A stretch of DNA of 14,564 bases from an uncultured Senegalimassilia sp. (GTDB taxonomy: Bacteria > Actinomycetota > Coriobacteriia > Coriobacteriales > Eggerthellaceae), in assembly GCF_934632265.1 (NCBI RefSeq), contig NZ_CAKTYH010000042.1:1-14564 (forward strand), in the 5' to 3' direction. How positions within the stretch are numbered: position 1 is the first letter of the stretch; the number at the start of each line of letters is the position of its first letter. The translations under genes were made by a program, and so were the position numbers. Below the pieces are notes generated by a model. That model saw nothing but the letters and a program-made list of their open reading frames with translations, was not told where the DNA came from and made no database searches. Shown here piece by piece: positions 5,699 through 11,229 of the stretch.

Positions 5699-5776
5699 CT
5701 ACCTGTTGACCAGCCATCCGACTCCCAAGCCCACGAAGAACGCGACTGGGAGAATCAGAGATGCAATCAGCTCCAT
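5699..5776 (-). CDS. 25-aa single-span membrane peptide
   Basis: The peptide begins MELIASLILPVAFFVGLG and ends VNR: almost one complete membrane helix with a short tail. It starts at the ATG at 5776, 10 nt after the Cro-like gene stop, with AAGGGG about 8 nt upstream. It is followed after 12 nt by the 71-aa membrane protein gene. The tight spacing and good ribosome site argue that it is translated. Function unknown; it could be a small phage membrane effector or a toxin-like peptide. Confidence 0.5.
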   Translation of the reverse strand: MELIASLILPVAFFVGLGVGWLVNR

Positions 5777-5786
5777 GTGGTGCCCC

Positions 5787-6023
5787 TTATGCCGCAGGAT
5801 GCTTTTCTTCAGTTCCAGACAGCTCGCCAAGGCTGCAATCGAACAAATCTGCGAGCTTCCATGCACTTTCGAAAGACATGCCGCCTTTGCCAGATTCCCA
5901 ATTCGCAATCGTGGCAACGTTGACATTGATGGCGTCCGCAACCTCGCGTTGCGTCATACGGTGCTTTGCGCGCATTGCGCGCATGTTGTCAGCCACTCTC
6001 ATATCGCTGTATTTCGATTTCAT
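5787..6023 (-). CDS. XRE-family HTH regulator, Cro-like
   Basis: A 78-aa protein that is nearly all helix-turn-helix. The motif is at about 23-46 (MTQREVADAINVNVATIANW), followed by ESGKGGMSFESAWKLADLFDCSLGEL, typical of XRE domains. It has no dimerisation or protease domain, so it is Cro-sized. It heads the leftward transcript facing the early genes. AGGAGG lies 4 nt before the ATG at 6023. Its promoter and a proposed operator sit directly upstream. By analogy with other phage switches it would repress the opposing repressor gene on entry into lytic growth. The Cro/CI roles are inferred from gene order and could be swapped. Confidence 0.85.
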   Translation of the reverse strand: MKSKYSDMRVADNMRAMRAKHRMTQREVADAINVNVATIANWESGKGGMSFESAWKLADLFDCSLGELSGTEEKHPAA

Positions 6024-6036
6024 GTATCCTCCTTTC

Positions 6037-6057
6037 TTTACGGCGATTTCCCGTAAC
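6037..6057. promoter_or_regulatory. dyad operator 1 of the divergent switch
   Basis: TTACGG (6038-6043) and CCGTAA (6051-6056) form an inverted repeat with a 7-nt spacer, CGATTTC. It lies between the leftward start point and the Shine-Dalgarno sequence of the Cro-like gene. It shares the pattern TTTnnGGCnnTTTCCCnnAA with operator 2. Binding is inferred. Confidence 0.55.
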
Positions 6058-6065
6058 GCAATTCA

Positions 6066-6093
6066 AATATAAGGGTGTGCGCCGTAATGTCAA
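6066..6093 (-). promoter_or_regulatory. leftward (early/lytic) promoter
   Basis: On the minus strand TTGACA (6093-6088) and TATATT (6071-6066) are separated by 16 nt. The -35 is a perfect consensus match and the -10 is strong. It should drive the Cro-like gene at 6023 and what follows. Its spacer contains operator 3. Confidence 0.75.
6068..6087. promoter_or_regulatory. degenerate dyad operator 3 inside the leftward promoter
   Basis: Reads TATAAGGG, then CCGTAA at 6082-6087. It keeps the GG and CC cores and the terminal AA of operators 1 and 2 at the same spacing but is less symmetric. It sits between the -35 and -10 of the leftward promoter, where a bound repressor would block polymerase. 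The weakest of the three sites. Confidence 0.35.
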
Positions 6094-6113
6094 CAAATTT
6101 TTTCATATACACG

Positions 6114-6142
6114 TTGAATTTTTTAGGCATTTTCCCTAAAAT
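6114..6142 (+). promoter_or_regulatory. rightward (lysogeny) promoter
   Basis: TTGAAT (6114-6119) and TAAAAT (6137-6142) are separated by 17 nt. It points at the XRE gene starting at 6169, predicting a very short 5' untranslated region. Operator 2 fills the spacer. Confidence 0.7.
6121..6141. promoter_or_regulatory. dyad operator 2 inside the rightward promoter
   Basis: TTTTAGG and CCTAAAA form a perfect 7-bp inverted repeat around the 7-nt spacer CATTTTC. It aligns position for position with operator 1 (TTT, GGC, TTTCCC and AA shared). It lies between the -35 and -10 of the rightward promoter. Confidence 0.6.
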
Positions 6143-6168
6143 TTGCGGTGCCGGCAAAGGAGGGTATG

Positions 6169-6495
6169 ATGAAAACGCAACTTCAGACACTAAGAAGGCG
6201 AGCAGGTTTTAAGAGCGCAAAAGCGTTTGCCGAACATATCGGCATGGCGGTCGGAACGTATACAGACTACGAGCAGGGACGTCGCATGTTCACGCTAGAA
6301 AAGGCATGCGAATTCGCGAGTGAGCTAGGTTGCACGCTTGATGAGCTTGCCGGCCGCGCAACTCCCGAATCCGATAAACAGGACGAATTTGAGGATGAGC
6401 GCCAGGCGAACCTGAACGACTACTACGAGTCCATGGACGACGAGAGCAAGGCCGCCATAACCGAGACGGCCAGGATAATGAGCGGGAAGGAGTAG
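6169..6495 (+). CDS. XRE-family HTH regulator, CI-like repressor of the lysogeny operon
   Basis: A 108-aa protein. The N-terminal HTH (about 14-60: FKSAKAFAEHIGMAVGTYTDYEQGRR, then LGCTLDELAG) is an XRE domain. The C-terminal ~45 residues are acidic (DKQDEFEDERQANLNDYY) and end in a short helix, perhaps for oligomerisation. There is no S24 autoprotease domain, so RecA-stimulated self-cleavage is not expected. The ATG at 6169 has AAGGAGG 5 nt upstream; the ATG directly before it (6166) is too close. It is divergent from the Cro-like gene and codirectional with the Ltp-like and integrase genes, which is the position of the lysogeny repressor. Role inferred from position. Confidence 0.82.
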   Translation: MKTQLQTLRRRAGFKSAKAFAEHIGMAVGTYTDYEQGRRMFTLEKACEFASELGCTLDELAGRATPESDKQDEFEDERQANLNDYYESMDDESKAAITETARIMSGKE

Positions 6496-6654
6496 CGGGT
6501 AAGCTAATCTTGACGGTGGCAAACGGCGGCATTGGCCGACCGAACGGCAACAGTCATCCAATGCCCGCGCGCAATGACCCCGCCCTGACGTAGCTTTGAA
6601 ACATGCGCCGATGGGAGCGCATTAAGTAACCCCAAAAGGAAGGAAGGGACAGAG

Positions 6655-7284
6655 ATGGACGAGCAGAACAACGGAGCACAGGAGCCTACGCAGCAGCAGA
6701 CCCAGCCGGTTACCCCGGCTCAGCCCGCCGCTCCGGCGAAGAAGAAGATGGGCAAAGGCAAGATTGCGGCAATCGTCGTAGGCGTGCTGTTCGTTTTCGG
6801 CATAATCGGCAGCATCGGTGGCAACAGCCAGACCGCGGCCAGCACAACGACGAACGACAAGCCAGCAGCGACCGAACAGGCCGCACCAGCCGAGCAGCAG
6901 GCGGCTACGGAGGAAAAGGCGCAGGAACCTGCCGCCGAGACCAAGACGGAAACCGCAGCGCCGAAGGCTGAGACCAAGCCCGCTGAGCCGCAGGCCACCA
7001 CCTCGCAAAAGAACGCGCTGAAGAAGGCGAAGTCTTATCTCAATTATTCCGCGTTCTCCTACTCCGGCCTTATCGAGCAGCTTGAGTTCGAAGGCTTCTC
7101 CACCGAGGATGCAACCTATGGCGCAGACAACTGCGGCGCTGACTGGATGGTCCAAGCCGAGAAGAAGGCCAAGAAGTACCTCGACTACAGCTCGTTCTCT
7201 CACGCCGGTCTAGTAGAGCAGCTTGAGTTCGAAGGTTTCACGCCCGAGCAAGCCGAGCACGGCGCAACGAGCCAGGGCCTTTAG
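6655..7284 (+). CDS. Ltp-type host cell-surface protein, putative superinfection exclusion protein
   Basis: A 209-aa protein. Residues 1-31 are Gln/Pro/Ala-rich and end in a lysine cluster. One membrane segment lies at about 36-54 (KIAAIVVGVLFVFGIIG). An Ala/Thr/Glu/Pro spacer (58-115) follows, then two copies of the Ltp helix-turn-helix repeat: 119-163 (ALKKAKSYLNYSAFSYSGLI) and 166-205 (AEKKAKKYLDYSSFSHAGLV), each with EQLEFEGF. Ltp of Streptococcus thermophilus phage TP-J34 blocks DNA injection of superinfecting phages outside the membrane. The best-known members are lipoproteins; here no lipobox cysteine is present and an uncleaved N-terminal anchor is more likely. Ribosome site AAGGAAGGG. 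It lies between repressor and integrase, as in TP-J34. Confidence 0.82.
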   Translation: MDEQNNGAQEPTQQQTQPVTPAQPAAPAKKKMGKGKIAAIVVGVLFVFGIIGSIGGNSQTAASTTTNDKPAATEQAAPAEQQAATEEKAQEPAAETKTETAAPKAETKPAEPQATTSQKNALKKAKSYLNYSAFSYSGLIEQLEFEGFSTEDATYGADNCGADWMVQAEKKAKKYLDYSSFSHAGLVEQLEFEGFTPEQAEHGATSQGL

Positions 7285-7294
7285 ACAGCAGAAA

Positions 7295-7329
7295 TCCCCG
7301 CGCATAAGGGCGGCAACCCTGCGCGGGGA
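7295..7329. terminator. compound hairpin between the Ltp-like gene and the integrase
   Basis: A 9-bp perfect stem, TCCCCGCGC (7295-7303) with GCGCGGGGA (7321-7329), encloses a second 4-bp stem, AGGG/CCCT, around loop CGGCAA. No T-run follows. It may be an attenuator between ltp and int, an RNA processing site, or part of an attachment region. Structure visible, role unknown. Confidence 0.4.
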
Positions 7330-7376
7330 CTCTCAGAGAGCCAATCGAATACACGAAAGGCAAGGTGAATCATACC

Positions 7377-8897
7377 ATGCTCGAATTGCCTGTGGGCAGG
7401 TACGTCATGTACCTCAGGAAATCGCGCGCCGACGAGGAGCGCGAGAGAAACGGCGAGTTCGAGACGCTGGGCAAGCATGAGCGCGAGTTGTCCGCGATGT
7501 GCCGCCGCATGGCGGTGCCGGTCGAGATGCCGCCGCTGCGCGAGCTGGTGAGCGGAGAGAGCATAGCGGCCAGGCCGCGATTCCAGGAGCTTATGGAGAT
7601 GGTGCAGGCGCGCGAGCTTGCAGGCGTCGTGGTGCACGCCGTGGACAGGCTCGGGCGCGGTGACATGATGGAGTACGGCTACATCCTCTCCGCGTTCCAG
7701 TTCACGCGCACGCTCATAGTCACGCCCGGCAAGGTGTACGACCCGGCCGACCCCATCGACCTGCAGCAGCTTCAGCTTCAGATGTTCTTCGCCAACACCG
7801 AGATGACCGGCATCAAGCGCCGCATGAGGGAGGGCAAGGACCAGGCCGTGAGGGACGGCCAGTTCATAGCCGCGCACGCTCCGCTGGGATACGACAAGGT
7901 GCGCGACGCGCGCGGAATGAAGACGCTCGCGCCCAACGAATGGGCCGCGTGGGCGCGCCGGGCCTTCGAGTGGACGGCCGACCCGGCAACCTCCATGAGC
8001 GAGATATCACGCAGGTTGAAGGCGGCGGGCGTGCCCGGGCAGTGGGACCCGCAGAGGGTGAAGGTGCTCATACGCAACCCCGCGTACAAGGGCATGGTGT
8101 CGTGGAACGTGAGGGTGACCAAGATCAAGGGGCGCGACGGCATGACCATCGAGAAGTGCCATGCCAAGGGTGACGAGCCGATACTCGCCGACGGGCTGCA
8201 CCCGGCCATCGTGGACGATGAGCTGTGGGACGCGGCGAACAGGCGCCTGAAGGCCGGCGAGTCGCACGCCAAGCGGTCGGCCCCGCTCAGGAACCCGCTC
8301 GCGGGAATCCTGCGATGCGCGAAATGCGGGCGCGCCATGGTGTACGCGAAGAGCGACCCGCGCCGGACGGGCCGCTGCTACGAATATGTTCGGCACCCGC
8401 TGAACCGCGCGTGCACGTGCCCTCCCGCCCCGCTCTCGCTCCTGGTCGGGCTTGTGTCGGAGTCACTGGAGAGCGCCGCGCTCGAATGCGAGGTCGCTGC
8501 AGAATCGGGCGAGGACCCGGCCAAGGCGCTGGAAGCCGAGCGCGAGGGCGTGGAATCGGCCATCGCCAAGGCTTCGGCGAAGGTCGAGCGCCTTGTTGAG
8601 CTTTACGTGTCGGGCGGCATGGACGCGCCCGAGTACGTTGAGCGGCGCCGCGACATGGACGCGCGAATCGCGGAGATGCGCGCCAGGCTCGACGAGCTGG
8701 CCCAGGAGCGGCCGGAGCCGCCCGAGGCCGTGGCCATGCGCCTCAAGGACATCATGCGGGCGCTGCGCGCCGATGACGTGCCGCCGAGCGACAAGAACGC
8801 CTTGCTCAGGGCGATGGTCGAGCGCATCGACTACGCCAACGACGCGGACGGGCGCGGGAAGCCGCAGGTGGCCATCACCATACACATGCGCAGGTAG
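7377..8897 (+). CDS. int: large serine recombinase (phage integrase)
   Basis: A 506-aa protein. The resolvase catalytic domain spans about 7-155. The nucleophile is S16 in MYLRKSRADEE, with SGESIAARPRFQELM (59-73) and VVVHAVDRLGRGD (84-96) also present. The recombinase domain (about 168-295) contains APLGYDK and the RVKVLIRNPAYKGM segment. A zinc ribbon at about 309-350 has CAKC (314, 317) and CTC (346-348). A coiled coil follows at about 384-440 (EREGVESAIAKASAKVERLV), as in phiC31/A118-type integrases. It integrates and excises the element without host homology. AAGGTGA 8 nt upstream favours the ATG at 7377; a GTG at 7365 is the alternative. Its stop touches the stop of terC. Arginine AGG codons are frequent. 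Confidence 0.93.
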   Translation: MLELPVGRYVMYLRKSRADEERERNGEFETLGKHERELSAMCRRMAVPVEMPPLRELVSGESIAARPRFQELMEMVQARELAGVVVHAVDRLGRGDMMEYGYILSAFQFTRTLIVTPGKVYDPADPIDLQQLQLQMFFANTEMTGIKRRMREGKDQAVRDGQFIAAHAPLGYDKVRDARGMKTLAPNEWAAWARRAFEWTADPATSMSEISRRLKAAGVPGQWDPQRVKVLIRNPAYKGMVSWNVRVTKIKGRDGMTIEKCHAKGDEPILADGLHPAIVDDELWDAANRRLKAGESHAKRSAPLRNPLAGILRCAKCGRAMVYAKSDPRRTGRCYEYVRHPLNRACTCPPAPLSLLVGLVSESLESAALECEVAAESGEDPAKALEAEREGVESAIAKASAKVERLVELYVSGGMDAPEYVERRRDMDARIAEMRARLDELAQERPEPPEAVAMRLKDIMRALRADDVPPSDKNALLRAMVERIDYANDADGRGKPQVAITIHMRR

Positions 8898-9734
8898 CTA
8901 CTTACCCATGACGTCGCGCCGCAGCTCGTCGTCGGTCATGCCCTCCCGGCGCTCGCGCTTCCATTTCGTTAGTGATGATTGATACCTCATTTGGATCAGC
9001 TCCAGCACCACCGCGAACACCATGGCGCAGTACACCATGAGCTTCTCCATGTGCATGTCGAGCACCTCGATGCCCGAGTTGATGCCCAGCGAATCGAAGA
9101 ACAGCAGCAAACCGATGACCGTGATGAACACCAAGGCCAAGATCTTCATCTCCGTGTGCCTGTTGATGAAATCGGCGATGGCGTCGATGAACACCATCAT
9201 GATGACGATGGCGAAGATGACCGCCATGACCATGATGATCAGGTGCTCGGCCAGGCCCACCGCGGTGATGACCGAATCGATGGAGAACACCAGGTCCATG
9301 ACCATGATGGTGACGATGGCCTGGCCAAGCCCGATGCGGTGCAGCTCCTTGTGCTCGTCTGAGTGCGCTGCCTTCTCCTCGGTCAGGGCCAGCACGTCGC
9401 GAAGCTCATCGATGCCCTTGTAGATCAGGTACGAGCCGCCTGCCAACAGCACCAGGTCGCGCACGTTGAACGCGTGCTGGAAAAAGCCCAGGTCCATGGT
9501 GAACAGCGGCTTGGTCATGTGCACCAGATAGCTCGCGAAGCACAAGAAGATGCAGCGCGATATCATGGCGCCCAGCAAACCGAGCTTGCGGCCGATATGC
9601 TGATGCTCGGGCGCCAGGCGGTTGGTGGTGATGGAGATGAACACGATGTTGTCCACACCCAACACCACCTCCAAAAACATCAGCGTCAACAGGCTGATCC
9701 AAGCTTCGGGCGTGGCGAAGATGGAAAGATCCAT
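8898..9734 (-). CDS. TerC-family integral membrane protein, putative Mn2+ exporter
   Basis: A 278-aa protein with about seven membrane segments and the two TerC hallmarks. LEVVLGVDNIVFISI (21-35) and DLVFSIDSVITAVG (147-160) carry the metal-site aspartates D28 and D153. It resembles the YgdQ/YkoY branch; several TerC proteins export manganese, some to metallate secreted enzymes. The yybP-ykoY riboswitch upstream supports a manganese role. I chose the ATG at 9734, 8 nt after AAAGGAG; the ATG at 9740 is only 2 nt away from that site. The basic C-terminal tail ends RRDVMGK, and its stop abuts the integrase stop. I take it as a host gene flanking the integration site. Confidence 0.88.
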   Translation of the reverse strand: MDLSIFATPEAWISLLTLMFLEVVLGVDNIVFISITTNRLAPEHQHIGRKLGLLGAMISRCIFLCFASYLVHMTKPLFTMDLGFFQHAFNVRDLVLLAGGSYLIYKGIDELRDVLALTEEKAAHSDEHKELHRIGLGQAIVTIMVMDLVFSIDSVITAVGLAEHLIIMVMAVIFAIVIMMVFIDAIADFINRHTEMKILALVFITVIGLLLFFDSLGINSGIEVLDMHMEKLMVYCAMVFAVVLELIQMRYQSSLTKWKRERREGMTDDELRRDVMGK

Positions 9735-9824
9735 TTTCATTGCTCCTTTACGTCGTTTCGTCCGATCCAAAGCGCGCCGGTGCAGATGGCGCGCAGTTTA
9801 CCCCGTCTCCTCGGATGAGCAGCA

Positions 9825-9875
9825 CAAAAAAAGACTCATGGCGCAACGCTGAGAAAACGTTGCGCCATGAGTCTT
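9825..9875 (-). terminator. intrinsic terminator, riboswitch expression platform
   Basis: Arms 9831-9848 and 9858-9875 are perfectly complementary over 18 bp around loop CTGAGAAAA. On the leftward transcript the stem ends in a run of seven U (9832-9826). Its 5' arm includes the CATGG that forms the 3' strand of riboswitch helix P1, so the two structures exclude each other. It lies about 90 nt before the terC start codon. Confidence 0.88.
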
Positions 9876-9956
9876 GCAATTTCAGGTACGCCAGACCGTT
9901 GCCGGCCACGATGTTGAACGCACCGCAGGTATGTCCTGCCAGCTACTCCCCCATGG
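9865..9956 (-). ncRNA. yybP-ykoY manganese riboswitch upstream of terC
   Basis: The leftward strand opens with CCATGGGGGAGTAGC (9956-9942), the hallmark GGGGAGUAG of the yybP-ykoY class. It then reads GGACATACCTGC, a GGTGCGTTCAACATCG segment and a GGCCGGCAACGGTCTGG stem. It closes with GCAAGACTCATGG. CCATG at the start pairs with CATGG at the end as P1. Known members bind Mn2+ and usually switch on metal-exporter genes. Here Mn2+ binding should stabilise P1 and disrupt the terminator at 9825-9875, turning the TerC gene on. Recognised by eye from class features plus gene context. Confidence 0.85.
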
Positions 9957-9994
9957 GCATTCCGTAGGCTACCATGAGCGCCCCGTCGGGGCAA

Positions 9995-10003
9995 TGCTAT
10001 ACT
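9995..10003 (+). promoter_or_regulatory. extended -10 promoter for the 10048 gene
   Basis: TGCTATACT fits an extended -10 (TGn followed by TATACT) about 45 nt before the start codon at 10048. No good -35 is visible. The same AT-rich patch read leftward gives TATAGC and could serve the riboswitch-terC transcript. A GCCCC/GGGGC palindrome (9980-9992) lies just upstream. Confidence 0.4.
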
Positions 10004-10047
10004 TACCCACGCACACAAACCGACTAAAAACCGACAGGCAGGTACCC

Positions 10048-10815
10048 ATGTCGTTATTCCATCGCCATACCGATTATTCGATTGAGCAGGGCAACATACG
10101 TTATATGGACGGCTCTAGCCTTCTTCGCCCCATGGACATGCCGCAAAGCCAGCAAATCGTCATGGGAATCTTCGTCATCATCGCCGTCGTCATCGGCGTT
10201 CGCCTGGCAGCCGGCGCCATCACCGCGGTGAACGACTCGAACGCTCAAAGCCAGGCAAGCGTCGAGGAGAACCTCTCGCGGACCGTCAGCTACAACCTCC
10301 CCGTTCTTACGCAGTTAGCGGATATGGACGATCAGGCCATCCTGGATTCGCTCACCGCAGCCGGCTACACCGTGTATAACCAAACCGCCGAAGGCACCGC
10401 CGGTCTTGACCTGGTCAAGCTTCCCGAAGACGTCACCGTTGCCGATGCCGCGGCCATGTACGCGAAGGGCGTTGGCAGCCTTTCGGCATCTCAGGCGGCC
10501 CTGTTGCTCAACGGCAGCTGGACGCTTTCCGTCGACCGCTCCGACACTTTGAGCATGGCAGTGAAGTACGCCGACTTCTCATCAAGTTCGCTCGAAGCCG
10601 CTATCCAGGCAGCTATCGCCGCCGAGGGATTCGAAGCGTCCGGCGCATCCATGGACACCGACGAAGTGGGCAACACCTTCCAAACCGGCACCGTCGTTGT
10701 AGATGACGTCACCTACACCTGGCGCGTGTCCGCGGCCCCCCTGTCCGACAAGTACGACATCAAGGGTCTGCCGAGCACCGCGGCATACGTGGGCATCCGC
10801 CTGACGGCCATGTAA
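10048..10815 (+). CDS. hypothetical single-pass membrane protein with extracytoplasmic domain
   Basis: A 255-aa protein. A polar N-terminus of ~36 residues is followed by one strong membrane segment at about 37-60 (QIVMGIFVIIAVVIGVRLAA). A ~195-residue domain, probably outside the membrane, is Ala/Ser/Asp/Thr-rich with no cysteine. It contains two apparent alpha/beta units (AILDSLTAAGYTVYNQ and SLEAAIQAAIAAEGFEASGA), which may be an internal repeat. ATG at 10048 follows a weak AGGCAGG site; the frame open to 9874 overlaps the riboswitch. The next gene begins 10 nt after its stop, so they are likely cotranscribed. No family recognised. Confidence 0.75.
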   Translation: MSLFHRHTDYSIEQGNIRYMDGSSLLRPMDMPQSQQIVMGIFVIIAVVIGVRLAAGAITAVNDSNAQSQASVEENLSRTVSYNLPVLTQLADMDDQAILDSLTAAGYTVYNQTAEGTAGLDLVKLPEDVTVADAAAMYAKGVGSLSASQAALLLNGSWTLSVDRSDTLSMAVKYADFSSSSLEAAIQAAIAAEGFEASGASMDTDEVGNTFQTGTVVVDDVTYTWRVSAAPLSDKYDIKGLPSTAAYVGIRLTAM

Positions 10816-10825
10816 GGCGGCCTAC

Positions 10826-11173
10826 GTGCAACAAGACACCCCGAAGATCGCCAAGCGCCGCTCACGCGAGGAGAAGACCATCTCGCAGATGGTGGCGCTC
10901 TATTGCGCCGGCAATCACGAACCCGCCAGCAGAACCGAAACCGCCGTATGCGGCGAAGCCGTGTGCCCGGAATGCGCCCAGCTTGATGAATATGCGGCGC
11001 AGCGCACGCGCCGCTGCCGCAAGATACACGTGAAGACCAGCTGCGATGCCTGCGAGAACCACTGTTACAAGCCGGAAATGCGCGAACGCATCCGTCTGGT
11101 GATGCGCTACAGCGGTCCCCGCATGATCAAGAAGCACCCCATTGCCGCTATCAGGCATTTGCTTGGGAAATAA
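10826..11173 (+). CDS. YgbA-like / nitrous oxide-stimulated promoter family protein
   Basis: A 115-aa cysteine-rich basic protein. C-terminal features match the YgbA family: CDACENHCYKPEMRERIRLV, then MRYSGPRMIKKHP and IRHLL (about residues 73-113). An upstream pair, CPECAQLDEYA (47-57), is also typical. E. coli ygbA is controlled by the nitric-oxide sensor NsrR; the biochemical role is unclear. The cysteines suggest metal binding. The start is a GTG at 10826 with AAGGCGG upstream. It follows the 255-aa membrane protein gene by 10 nt and is ended by a terminator at 11177-11206. Confidence 0.82.
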   Translation: MQQDTPKIAKRRSREEKTISQMVALYCAGNHEPASRTETAVCGEAVCPECAQLDEYAAQRTRRCRKIHVKTSCDACENHCYKPEMRERIRLVMRYSGPRMIKKHPIAAIRHLLGK

Positions 11174-11176
11174 TCG

Positions 11177-11206
11177 AACGGCCATGCGATTGCATGGCCG
11201 TTTTCC
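11177..11206 (+). terminator. intrinsic terminator after the YgbA-like gene
   Basis: AACGGCCATGC (11177-11187) pairs perfectly with GCATGGCCGTT (11192-11202) around GATT, followed by TTTTCCTT. It starts 4 nt after the stop codon, and the convergent xer gene ends at 11230. It should close the 10048-11173 operon. Confidence 0.85.
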
Positions 11207-11229
11207 TTATGCGCGACGATAAAGTGCGA

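Noticed and set aside
6622..7203. Leftward 193-codon Leu/Arg/Gly-rich frame
   Set aside because: Antisense to the Ltp-like gene, whose repeats and ribosome site are clear. The leucine/arginine runs reflect its Ala/Lys/Glu codons.
8979..9423. Rightward frames rich in His/Asp or Met
   Set aside because: Shadows of terC: composition follows its Ile/Met/Val membrane codons, and there is no ribosome site.
9836..10018. Leftward 60-codon frame
   Set aside because: It covers the manganese riboswitch and its terminator stem, which explain the sequence better.
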